NCBI GenBank assembly: GCA_026014515.1 | Contig: JAOZIG010000086.1 | Location: forward strand, 1 to 14,200 | DNA length: 14,200 nt | Origin: Candidatus Bathyarchaeota archaeon | GTDB lineage: Archaea; Thermoproteota; Bathyarchaeia; TCS64 | Direction: 5' to 3' | Part shown: in pieces, positions 7,133 through 13,271 of the stretch | Layout of the letters: every line of letters starts with the position of its first letter | How positions within the stretch are numbered: position 1 is the stretch's first letter | Position numbers and translations under genes: made by a program | Notes under the pieces: generated by a model | The model's input: the letters and a program-made list of their open reading frames with translations, nothing else | What the model was told of the DNA's origin: nothing | The model's database searches: none

Positions 7133-8581
7133 ATGTCATATTTACTTGAGGGACTGGAGCCAGAGCCGGTCTGGATGATATTTGAGGAAATATCACGGAT
7201 ACCAAGATGCAGTAAACACGAGGAAAAAGTACAAGCCTACCTCAAAACATGGGCAACCGAACACGGAATCGACTACAAAAAAGATGAAGTAGGCAACGTG
7301 CTTCTCACAAGGGAACCCGACGAGGGCTTTGAAGAGGTACCTGCGTTACTCTTCCAAGCGCATCAAGACATGGTATGCGAGAAAACCCCAGAAAGCAGCC
7401 ACGACTTCACCAAGGACCCAATCCCATTGATGGTTGAGTCCGGTAAGGTACAGGCGTTTAACACGAGCCTAGGCGCCGATAACGGTTTAGGTATGGCGCT
7501 TGCTATGGCTTTGCTGATTGATGAGAAGCTGGTGGGTAATGGGCGCCTTGAGGCCTTGTTTACCGTGGATGAGGAGGCGGGGTTCACTGGTGTCAGGAAC
7601 CTTGATCCTGATTTCTTCACAGCGGCACATATGATTAACCTTGACAGCGAGGAAGCTGGTGTAATCATCGTTAGCAGCGCCGGTGGTGGAAGCACCACTT
7701 ACACCATCAAGTATAGATCAAAGAAATCCGATAAACGGGAAGCCCTACGTGTATCAGTTGACGGGTTACTGGGTGGACACTCTGGCGTCGATATTCACCT
7801 ACCAAGGTATAACGCGAACAAGCTCTTGGCCCAGTGTCTACTGATACTGCATAAGGAGCTATCCATCAGGCTAGCCCACTTTGAGGGTGGAACCAGAAGC
7901 AACGTGATTCCACGTAACGCCTTTGCTGATATCTTGATCCCGGCTCGACACACAGGCAAGGTTATCGAACTCATAGATGAATGGACCCGCACCATAGACA
8001 AGACCCATGAACCCGGTCTAGTGATATCAGCTAAACCAGTGGGAGTAGGATCAGCGGCTCCTGTTCACGAGACCGAGATGTTCCTTGACCTCGTATCTGA
8101 GATTCCCTTTGGTCCAAAGTCTTGGAGCCCAGATTATGATGACTTGGTGCAGACCAGCAATAATAACGGGATTATCCGCACCGAGGATAACGCCTTCAAG
8201 ATAATGGTTAGTAGCAGAACCTGTGACTTGAAGGACGGCTACGATAATCAGAGAATACTCTACGAGCTTGGACAGAAATACCGGGTGAAGACGGATCAGA
8301 GTGAGTTAAGGGCTGGCTGGAAAGCCGACCCAGAGAGCAAGCTGTTGAATCTGGTTGAGACAAGTTATGGTACTGTTTCTGGTCGTAAACCCAAGGTTAC
8401 TGGTATTCACGGTGGCTTGGAGTGTAGTGTCATAGCTGGGTTGAAGAAAAACATGGATATTGTATCCCTTGGACCCACCATCAAGTACCCGCATAGCCCA
8501 TCAGAGTACGTACTGGTGCGTGGAGTGGATACTCTCTACAAGGCGCTCTATATGACCGCCTCCAAGATGAGGAGCCTCTAA
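7133..8581 (+). CDS. pepD: PepD-type M20C aminoacyl-histidine dipeptidase
   Basis: Cytosolic di-zinc dipeptidase of the PepD (carnosinase-like, beta-alanyl or Xaa-His) family; the bacterial enzyme also splits dipeptides such as Cys-Gly. The 482 residues match the family length. Metal and catalytic residues can be placed as H77 and D79 (AHQDMV), D116 (LGADNGLG), E147-E148 (VDEEAGF), D171 (NLDSEE) and H454 (KYPHSPSE). The dimerisation/lid domain carries GGHSGVDIH (214-222) and GGTRSNVIP (252-260), and the HGGLEC signature is at 426-431. It follows the gamma-glutamyltransferase on the same strand after 42 bases but seems to have its own TATA element, so co-transcription is not required. Its TAA stop overlaps the stop of the convergent ATC-hydrolase-family gene in CTAA (8578-8581). 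Family assignment is firm; natural substrates are not visible. Confidence 0.92.
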   Translation: MSYLLEGLEPEPVWMIFEEISRIPRCSKHEEKVQAYLKTWATEHGIDYKKDEVGNVLLTREPDEGFEEVPALLFQAHQDMVCEKTPESSHDFTKDPIPLMVESGKVQAFNTSLGADNGLGMALAMALLIDEKLVGNGRLEALFTVDEEAGFTGVRNLDPDFFTAAHMINLDSEEAGVIIVSSAGGGSTTYTIKYRSKKSDKREALRVSVDGLLGGHSGVDIHLPRYNANKLLAQCLLILHKELSIRLAHFEGGTRSNVIPRNAFADILIPARHTGKVIELIDEWTRTIDKTHEPGLVISAKPVGVGSAAPVHETEMFLDLVSEIPFGPKSWSPDYDDLVQTSNNNGIIRTEDNAFKIMVSSRTCDLKDGYDNQRILYELGQKYRVKTDQSELRAGWKADPESKLLNLVETSYGTVSGRKPKVTGIHGGLECSVIAGLKKNMDIVSLGPTIKYPHSPSEYVLVRGVDTLYKALYMTASKMRSL

Positions 8582-9060
8582 TCTCTTCTCCACACTAACC
8601 TACAAACACCGTTTTTACTGAATGTTTTCTCTCGTGTTACACGCCACTCTGGGTTGAACCCGGACCAGAAGGCATCATCAGTAACGCTGCAATAGATGTC
8701 TCCAATTTCCTCTGCTTCTTTTCCCCTGCGGGTGAATGCTGCTCCCAGTGGACAATATGTGTATTCGATGATTTTGAGGTCTGGTTCGTTCTGTGTTGTT
8801 TCTCCGATCCACGCTACTGAGTAGATTGGTCCATTCTCGGCTCGATGGTTTTCCCAAGTGTTCTCTTTTCCTTCCTCTGTGTAGCGTTTCTTGGTGGTTT
8901 CTCCGCTTGCTTTACTCATCTTATAGACTGTTTCTCTGATTATTTGCTTGCCTCGTTCTTCTCCAAGTTCATCGATCATGGCTTTCGCCATGTAGTAGAA
9001 GGTTTTTGCGCGTGCTGCCTCGAATCCATCCATTATCTCGCGGGGAGTTGGTTGACTCAT
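8578..9060 (-). CDS. L-2-amino-thiazoline-4-carboxylic acid hydrolase family protein
   Basis: A 160-residue protein resembling the ATC-hydrolase family, named for a Pseudomonas enzyme that opens L-2-amino-thiazoline-4-carboxylate toward L-cysteine. The C-terminal half has the family pattern of spaced cysteines and acidic residues: YTYCPLGAAF with C103, IYCSVTDDAFWSGFNP with C124 and D128-D129, then GVCRLVW with C153. The N-terminal half is helical (EAARAKTFYYMAKAMIDELG). Most archaeal members are uncharacterised, so the named reaction should not be assumed. Start ATG 9060 has no Shine-Dalgarno; an AAATTTTTT stretch on the - strand (9085-9093) lies 25-33 bases upstream. It is divergent from the asparaginyl-tRNA synthetase gene and convergent with pepD. 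No signal peptide or membrane segment is seen. Confidence 0.7.
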   Translation of the reverse strand: MSQPTPREIMDGFEAARAKTFYYMAKAMIDELGEERGKQIIRETVYKMSKASGETTKKRYTEEGKENTWENHRAENGPIYSVAWIGETTQNEPDLKIIEYTYCPLGAAFTRRGKEAEEIGDIYCSVTDDAFWSGFNPEWRVTREKTFSKNGVCRLVWRRD

Positions 9061-9084
9061 GGATTACTTACTGGGGGTGGGTGG

Positions 9085-9093
9085 AAAAAATTT
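9085..9093 (-). promoter_or_regulatory. Possible TATA-like box of the ATC-hydrolase-family gene
   Basis: AAATTTTTT on the - strand, 25-33 bases before ATG 9060, in the 97-base divergent gap. For the opposite-facing asparaginyl-tRNA synthetase gene, CTTTAGTA at 9123-9130 (28-35 bases before TTG 9158) is a weak candidate. Confidence 0.28.
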
Positions 9094-9157
9094 GTGAAAA
9101 CGGGTGTAGAAGTAGTAAACGTCTTTAGTAGATGTATCTATCATTGGGTGACAAACA

Positions 9158-10468
9158 TTGACTGGATTCGTGAAGGCAGCCGATATTTTACACGGCAAAA
9201 TTGAGGACGGAGCAGAGGTAAAGCTCCGTGGCTGGATATATACCAGCAGAAGCAGCGGAGGAATACAGTTCCTCGAAGTAAGAGATGGTTCAGGTGTAAT
9301 CCAGTGCACCCTGAATAAGCGATCAATCGACGAAGAGACATTCAACAACGTAGAAAAATACCCACTGGAAACCTCCCTAGAGCTCAAGGGCAAGATCAAA
9401 AAAGATGACAGGGCACCCGGTGGATGGGAGCTAAGAGTCACTGGAGTCGGTGCAGTCTACGAAGCCAAACCCGATTACCCCATCGTGAAAAAGGAGCAAG
9501 GTGTCGAGTTCCTCATGGACAACAGACACCTCTACATCAGGGAACCCAAGCTCCAGAATATATTCCAGCTACGAGCTAAGTTCCTCATGGCGGCGCGTGA
9601 CTGGTTCAAGACAAACGAGTACACTGAAGTACAGACACCAATGTTCATGACAGCCTCAGTTGAAGGAGGATCAACACTCTTCAGCGTGGACTATTTTGAA
9701 CGCGAAGGTGTCTACCTGAGCCAAAGCTGGCAGTTATACGCAGAGGCATTGATCAGCAGCCTTGGAAAAATCTATACCATTGCTCCTAGCTTCAGGGCTG
9801 AGCCGTCAAGAACTAGAAGACACCTCTCGGAGTTCCTTCACATGGAGCTTGAGGAGCCATGGAGCACCCTGAGTGATATTCAGGACACAGGTGATAAACT
9901 GGTCAGCCATATTGCAAATACTTTGGCTTCTGAGATGCCTGAGAAGGTCAAGGAGGCTGGACGAGACCCAGAGTATCTAGCTGGACTCAAGGCGCCATTC
10001 CCCAAGATCAGCTACGATGAAGCAGTCGAGATAGTACAGAGCAAGGGTGTCGATATGTTCTGGGGTGACGACTTCGGCTGGCAACAGGAAGGACCACTCA
10101 CAGAAGAGTTCGAGACACCCTTCTGGGTCGTAGGATTCCCAAGCGGCATCAAACCATTCTACCATATGCCTGACCCTAAGAGACCAGAGGTAACCCTCAG
10201 CAGCGACCTGTTAGCACCAGAGGGTTATGGTGAGATAATTGGTGGTGGTCAGCGTGTTCACAACTATGAGCAGCTCTATCAGAGAACCATTGATGATGGG
10301 CTAGACCCTTCAAACTATGAGTGGTACATGGACCTTCGCAAGTGGGGTACGGTACCTCACAGTGGTTTCGGTCTGGGCGTAGAGCGGGTATTGATGTGGA
10401 TGCTTAAGCTTGAGCACATCAGGGACACTGTGCCGTTCCCGAGAGATATGCGCAGGGTTTACCCCTAA
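9158..10468 (+). CDS. asnS: Asparaginyl-tRNA synthetase, archaeal type
   Basis: Class IIb synthetase that charges tRNA-Asn with asparagine. The 436 residues have an N-terminal OB-fold anticodon domain (about 20-100; LRGWIYTSRSSGGIQFLEVRDG) and a class II catalytic core. Motif 2 is FRAEPSRTRRHLSEFLHMELE (about 212-232), and motif 3 is GFGLGVERVLMWML (403-416). The SRTRRH form of motif 2 and LSQSWQLYAEAL (187-198) point to AsnRS rather than archaeal AspRS or the OB-less asparagine-synthetase-like paralogue. The start is not ATG: the frame is closed by a TGA at 9149, leaving TTG 9158 or GTG 9170. Both begin just before the conserved FVKAADIL strand; I keep TTG. No Shine-Dalgarno is visible. A direct AsnRS means the cell need not rely only on amidotransferase-made Asn-tRNA. 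Confidence 0.92.
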   Translation: MTGFVKAADILHGKIEDGAEVKLRGWIYTSRSSGGIQFLEVRDGSGVIQCTLNKRSIDEETFNNVEKYPLETSLELKGKIKKDDRAPGGWELRVTGVGAVYEAKPDYPIVKKEQGVEFLMDNRHLYIREPKLQNIFQLRAKFLMAARDWFKTNEYTEVQTPMFMTASVEGGSTLFSVDYFEREGVYLSQSWQLYAEALISSLGKIYTIAPSFRAEPSRTRRHLSEFLHMELEEPWSTLSDIQDTGDKLVSHIANTLASEMPEKVKEAGRDPEYLAGLKAPFPKISYDEAVEIVQSKGVDMFWGDDFGWQQEGPLTEEFETPFWVVGFPSGIKPFYHMPDPKRPEVTLSSDLLAPEGYGEIIGGGQRVHNYEQLYQRTIDDGLDPSNYEWYMDLRKWGTVPHSGFGLGVERVLMWMLKLEHIRDTVPFPRDMRRVYP

Positions 10469-10471
10469 TCC

Positions 10472-10480
10472 TTTTTTAAT
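10472..10480 (+). promoter_or_regulatory. T-tract: likely asnS terminator and TATA box of the next gene
   Basis: TTTTTTAAT starts 4 bases after the asnS stop and lies 22-30 bases before ATG 10502. It repeats the arrangement seen between the GGT-like gene and pepD, where one T-rich tract can end one transcript and position TFIID-like factors for the next. Confidence 0.42.
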
Positions 10481-10501
10481 CACCACAAGTCGATACAGGT
10501 T

Positions 10502-10894
10502 ATGTTCATCATCGACGTGGACCCAGAATCAGGCATAAACATGGTTCACAGAATAGACTGCATACACGTTGTACCAGAGAACCACCCAGAGAAACAAATG
10601 GGAACCATCAGCGAACATGGAGGCTACCTAGAGTTCCCAACAGTCGGAACAGGTGTAAGATACCTCAAAGAACACAAGATCGATGGACTAATCCATCATT
10701 GCCCATACTGCAAACCCACAAAAAAGTACAACCCTGAGCCAGCAGCCTCACTAGGAATAGAGATAGCGCCCACTGGCTGTGATACATGCAGCTTGGATTC
10801 ACCTTTGATGCAGCGAAAAACAGAGACCCTTGAAGTAACTGATACCAAGACAATATTCAAGCGGTTGAGCAAGAAGCTGTTTGGTGGTTTCTAA
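10502..10894 (+). CDS. Cysteine-rich, possibly zinc-binding protein of unknown function
   Basis: A 130-residue protein I do not recognise. It has five cysteines in an ordered layout: C20 in MVHRIDCIHVVPEN, C67 and C70 in HHCPYCKP, then C93 and C96 in TGCDTC. The first part, with HxxxC, a strand/helix of about 35 residues, then HCPYCKP, is laid out like the small Ada-type metal-binding domain (C...C then CxxC-x-P), an analogy by pattern only. The second CxxC pair may complete another site or be redox active. The C-terminal tail is basic and helical (TIFKRLSKKLFGGF). No signal peptide is seen. The start ATG 10502 is 22-30 bases from a TTTTTTAAT box, fitting a leaderless transcript. Its TAA stop interlocks with the convergent membrane-protein stop in CTAA (10891-10894). 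Confidence 0.72.
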   Translation: MFIIDVDPESGINMVHRIDCIHVVPENHPEKQMGTISEHGGYLEFPTVGTGVRYLKEHKIDGLIHHCPYCKPTKKYNPEPAASLGIEIAPTGCDTCSLDSPLMQRKTETLEVTDTKTIFKRLSKKLFGGF

Positions 10895-11472
10895 AACTCT
10901 TTTTCATTGGGCTCAAGTTTGTACATGTGATAACCTATAGCTAGCTGCCATACGCTGAAAGGTATTAGTACCATCAGTTCCTGTGTGGCTGTCGTAGGTC
11001 CACCCATTATCCACGGGATTATGCTTATGATTGATGCTACTGCACCTAACACTGCGTATGATTTCAGTCCACGTTTGTATAGATGAATCGACAATAACGC
11101 GAGACTAACAGGCACCACGAAGAATAGGAGGTACACCAAGTATCCCCGGTATTCACCAAAGTCAACCAATGATAAACCAAGGGCGCTAACACTCACACCA
11201 TAAATGAGAACACCGCCACTTCCAATCATACCCAAGAAATCCTTCTCTGAAAACTCGAATAACCCGGCTGAGAATATCATGGCCATCGAGCCAGCCATCA
11301 ATAAACCACTCTCAAAGACCACCGAACCCAAGCCTCCGCTACCTAAGGCGCTTATAGACTGGTTCATGGTCCATTCTGGTGTCATGGTTATGCTGAGATA
11401 GATCATCAACGCACCCAGAATGGAGCTTGGTGCTCCAAACATAGCCATCATGCGTAATATCTTGGTATTCAC
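10891..11472 (-). CDS. DUF998-family membrane protein
   Basis: A 193-residue integral membrane protein with six hydrophobic segments at roughly 10-28, 52-72, 82-102, 112-131, 138-156 and 165-184. The region NQSISALGSGG followed by VVFESGLLMAGSMAMIFSAGLFEF matches the pattern of DUF998 proteins, which are common in archaea and have no known biochemical function. The start is GTG 11472, with two ATG codons at residues 8 and 9 as alternatives. A CTTATGA element on the - strand (11496-11502) lies 24-30 bases before the GTG, which favours the GTG and a leaderless transcript. The gene follows queC on the same strand after 41 bases, but the intervening promoter suggests independent expression. A role in deazapurine metabolism is not implied. 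Confidence 0.8.
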   Translation of the reverse strand: MNTKILRMMAMFGAPSSILGALMIYLSITMTPEWTMNQSISALGSGGLGSVVFESGLLMAGSMAMIFSAGLFEFSEKDFLGMIGSGGVLIYGVSVSALGLSLVDFGEYRGYLVYLLFFVVPVSLALLSIHLYKRGLKSYAVLGAVASIISIIPWIMGGPTTATQELMVLIPFSVWQLAIGYHMYKLEPNEKEF

Positions 11473-11495
11473 ACAGGTTTAGATGAGGTACACCT

Positions 11496-11502
11496 TCATA
11501 AG
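11496..11502 (-). promoter_or_regulatory. Possible TATA-like box of the DUF998 gene
   Basis: CTTATGA on the - strand, 24-30 bases before GTG 11472, in the 41-base gap after the queC stop. The sequence is weak; the spacing agrees with the other genes. Confidence 0.3.
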
Positions 11503-11513
11503 TACATGCCCGT

Positions 11514-12158
11514 CTATTGGGCATACTCGGTAGGGTCTGGTAAACCGGCTTCCTTGAAGGCTTTCTGTCGGTTATGACATGACTCACAAGCCCCACAATG
11601 TACTGGACCATTCAGGTAACAGCTCCAAGTCTTCTCAAGGGGTACCCCTAGCTCTACAGCCGCTTTGATGATGCCCGATTTCTGCAAATCACTAAAAGGC
11701 GAACTGATCTCAATGGGCTTCTCTGTGCCCAGCTGAGCTGCTTTCTGGAACGCCTCATAGAACTCGCGGCGACAATCAGGGTAGAACGGCTCATCGCTTC
11801 CATGTGCCCCATAGAAGATGTGGTTGGCTCCCACCCCGTCAGCGTAGGCTACAGTAACCGCCATGAATACTCCGTTTCGGAATGGCACGATGATGGGGTC
11901 GGTGAACTCACTTGATACATCAATGCTCTTGTCAACGAGGCTAGTAACTCCCTCATATATCTCAGAGAGATTCGATAAATCAACTATCCGGTGCTCTATT
12001 CCGAGACCCTCTGCGATCTCCGCCGCTATCTCTATCTCATGCTGTGCTTTCTGACCATAATCAAATGTTATGGCTGTAACATCATAGCCTTGTGCCTTAG
12101 CCCAATAGGCTACTGTCACCGAGTCTGGTCCACCGCTCAATATTACTACTGCTTTCAT
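11514..12158 (-). CDS. queC: 7-cyano-7-deazaguanine (preQ0) synthase
   Basis: QueC uses ATP and ammonia to convert 7-carboxy-7-deazaguanine into preQ0. In archaea preQ0 is inserted into tRNA and becomes archaeosine. The 214 residues show the ATP-pyrophosphatase loop VILSGGPDSVT (SGGPDS at 8-13), PFRNGVFMAV (92-101), YGAHGSDEPFYPDCR (116-130) and the C-terminal zinc site C180, C188, C191, C194 in CYLNGPVHCGACESCHNRQ. The start ATG 12158 overlaps the stop of the upstream transporter gene as TAATG, with GGTGGGAG just before it, so translation is probably coupled. A GTG at 12170 would add four residues and is less likely. This gene and the transporter form one - strand operon that combines synthesis with uptake of a deazapurine. 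Assignment is firm. Confidence 0.95.
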   Translation of the reverse strand: MKAVVILSGGPDSVTVAYWAKAQGYDVTAITFDYGQKAQHEIEIAAEIAEGLGIEHRIVDLSNLSEIYEGVTSLVDKSIDVSSEFTDPIIVPFRNGVFMAVTVAYADGVGANHIFYGAHGSDEPFYPDCRREFYEAFQKAAQLGTEKPIEISSPFSDLQKSGIIKAAVELGVPLEKTWSCYLNGPVHCGACESCHNRQKAFKEAGLPDPTEYAQ

Positions 12159-12631
12159 TACTCCCACCACTGGTATCTTGGTTCAATCATCTTGAATATG
12201 GTTGCTCCCAGTACGTTAATCACCTGTTCAGCGATAATCAAACCGGGTAAAGTGACAATCATCGGCGTGTTAAACAGTTGATATAGCATGAACGCTACGC
12301 TAGCGGGAATAATCAAGGCGATTACTGCTCCGCAGACATAATAGTTGCCTTTGAACTGCTTCGCCACATAATATCCTGCTATCCCAGCTACAAAACTCAT
12401 CACGGGCATAAACAATAACTCGTAGATACCAGCATATGGGCTGAATATATTCGCAACCACTGTGCCCAATGCATAGGCATATGCCAAGTCTCTTTTTCGG
12501 GTTATACCGGGTCTGAGCACCCCTGCTAGTCTAAACTGCATCGCGCTAAAGGATATTGGCTGAAAAACTACAACCATCGCGGCGTAGAGCGCCGCGTAAA
12601 CTGCCATTAATGATAGATCTCTTGTCTTCAA
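12158..12631 (-). CDS. queT: QueT-like ECF transporter substrate-binding membrane subunit
   Basis: A 157-residue integral membrane protein with five or six hydrophobic segments (about 5-24, 48-64, 73-90, 99-117, 124-143). SAMQFRLAGVLRPG (29-42) and GTVVANIFSPYAGIYELLF (56-74) match QueT-type S components, thought to bind queuosine precursors such as preQ1, preQ0 or queuine. Function would need the energising EcfA/EcfT subunits from elsewhere. I choose the TTG at 12631 as start. GGAGGAG on the - strand (12640-12646) lies eight bases before it, and the membrane-facing helix begins directly after. The in-frame ATG at 12688 would add 19 residues encoded by the structured, GC-rich leader. An out-of-frame ATG at 12637 opens only Met-Asn-stop. 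The stop overlaps queC. Substrate is inferred from family and neighbour. Confidence 0.82.
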   Translation of the reverse strand: MKTRDLSLMAVYAALYAAMVVVFQPISFSAMQFRLAGVLRPGITRKRDLAYAYALGTVVANIFSPYAGIYELLFMPVMSFVAGIAGYYVAKQFKGNYYVCGAVIALIIPASVAFMLYQLFNTPMIVTLPGLIIAEQVINVLGATIFKMIEPRYQWWE

Positions 12632-12705
12632 TTCATTTTCTCCTCCTTTCCACGGGGTTTGTAAGGCGGAACGGGTAGGAGGACCCACTCACCCGCCACG
12701 CGGGT
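12632..12705 (-). promoter_or_regulatory. Structured leader of queT-queC with anti-Shine-Dalgarno element
   Basis: On the - strand the leader holds UCCUCCU (12683-12677), perfectly complementary to AGGAGGA (12647-12641), the ribosome-binding sequence of queT; the intervening loop is 29 bases. Upstream, ACCCGC-GUG-GCGGGU (12705-12691) forms a perfect 6-bp hairpin. The GGCGGGU arm can instead pair with downstream ACC (12676-12674) and CGCC (12668-12665). GGGU/ACCC can also close a small hairpin that displays the anti-SD in its loop. Mutually exclusive helices plus SD masking suggest ligand-, temperature- or protein-controlled translation. No known preQ1 riboswitch consensus is recognised. Seen: the complementarities. 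Inferred: the switching. Confidence 0.45.
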
Positions 12706-12722
12706 TGATGGTGTCACGAGAT

Positions 12723-12750
12723 TTAACCCTTACTGTATGTAGTGGGTTAA
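12723..12750. repeat. Inverted repeat upstream of queT-queC, possible operator
   Basis: TTAACCC (12723-12729) and GGGTTAA (12744-12750) form a perfect 7-bp inverted repeat with a 14-base spacer. Half-site centres are 21 bases apart, two helical turns. The left arm overlaps a possible TATA element (TTAAAT on the - strand) for the queT-queC leader. Confidence 0.4.
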
Positions 12751-12796
12751 CACAGATACAATGTTAAAACGGTAACTTGTAAGAGAAAAATGGGAG

Positions 12797-12847
12797 TAAA
12801 AAGAGGGGCAGCGGGGTTTCCTCACCTTTTCCCTGTCGCGCCCTCTT
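12797..12847 (-). terminator. Hairpin with T-run after the 102-residue gene
   Basis: On the - strand AAGAGGG (12847-12841) pairs with CCCTCTT (12807-12801), and the stem continues inward with G-C pairs and three single-base bulges to a 14-base loop. The 3' arm runs into TTTTT and, after ACTCCCA, another TTTTT. It begins 9 bases after the stop of the 12856-13164 gene, so it looks like an intrinsic-type terminator. A small structured RNA is the alternative. Confidence 0.45.
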
Positions 12848-12855
12848 CCTACATA

Positions 12856-13164
12856 TTATCTTCCAGATAGATGCTTTATCTTACTCCATATCTCCAAGAC
12901 CCGTCGATCAATTATTCGCTCGAACTCTTCCATCTCATGGAGACTGATGGGGTCCTTGCTATACATCTTGTAGTTTACGAAGTAGTTGAAAGCCTCGGCG
13001 TATATCTTACCAAACATGGCGCTTTCACTGGATTTGAGGTATCCTTCTTCTTCAAACCGTTTGAAAGTACCATATGTTAGCTCTAGGCGTTTATCCTGAA
13101 GCTCGTCATCTATGGCTTGTTCTACGATACCGCGGGCTACTGCTTCCATCTGGCTCGACTCCAT
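12856..13164 (-). CDS. Small helical protein of unknown function
   Basis: A 102-residue, charged, mostly helical protein without cysteine-based motifs, signal peptide or membrane segment; I do not recognise its family. Visible features are an acidic amphipathic N-terminus (VARGIVEQAIDDELQDKR), an aromatic-rich centre (IYAEAFNYFVNYKMYSK) and a basic end (IWSKIKHLSGR). Two starts are possible: ATG 13164 and ATG 13149 (residue 6). A TTTAATACC stretch on the - strand (13183-13175) is at the usual TATA distance only for the 13149 start, so the shorter 97-residue form may be the real one. It is divergent from the PHP gene across a 151-base gap and is followed by a terminator-like hairpin. It is probably a monocistronic gene. 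Confidence 0.6.
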   Translation of the reverse strand: MESSQMEAVARGIVEQAIDDELQDKRLELTYGTFKRFEEEGYLKSSESAMFGKIYAEAFNYFVNYKMYSKDPISLHEMEEFERIIDRRVLEIWSKIKHLSGR

Positions 13165-13271
13165 TCAGTTTCCCGGTATTAAAGCGATAACGGATGGATG
13201 AAAGAGACCAATATACGCCATTAGGAATCAATAATCAGCCTACGTAATACCATTCCATAAACATGGTAACC

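Noticed and set aside
8845..9441. Open frames on both strands spanning the ATC-hydrolase/asnS divergent region
   Set aside because: They overlap two well-supported genes and contain no recognisable motif; the 97-base gap shows only promoter-like sequence.
9158..10468. Aspartyl-tRNA synthetase or asparagine-synthetase-like paralogue instead of AsnRS
   Set aside because: The OB-fold domain is present, and motif 2 (SRTRRH) and LSQSWQLY follow the AsnRS pattern.
12632..12688. N-terminal extension of queT from ATG 12688
   Set aside because: It would translate the GC-rich hairpin leader and place the GGAGGAG sequence inside the gene. TTG 12631 fits the ribosome-binding site and the first membrane helix.
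12797..12847. RNase P RNA fragment, because the - strand has GAGGAAACCCC resembling the conserved GAGGAAAGUCC
   Set aside because: The region is about 50 bases, lacks the partner conserved segments and ends in T-runs, so the likeness is probably chance.
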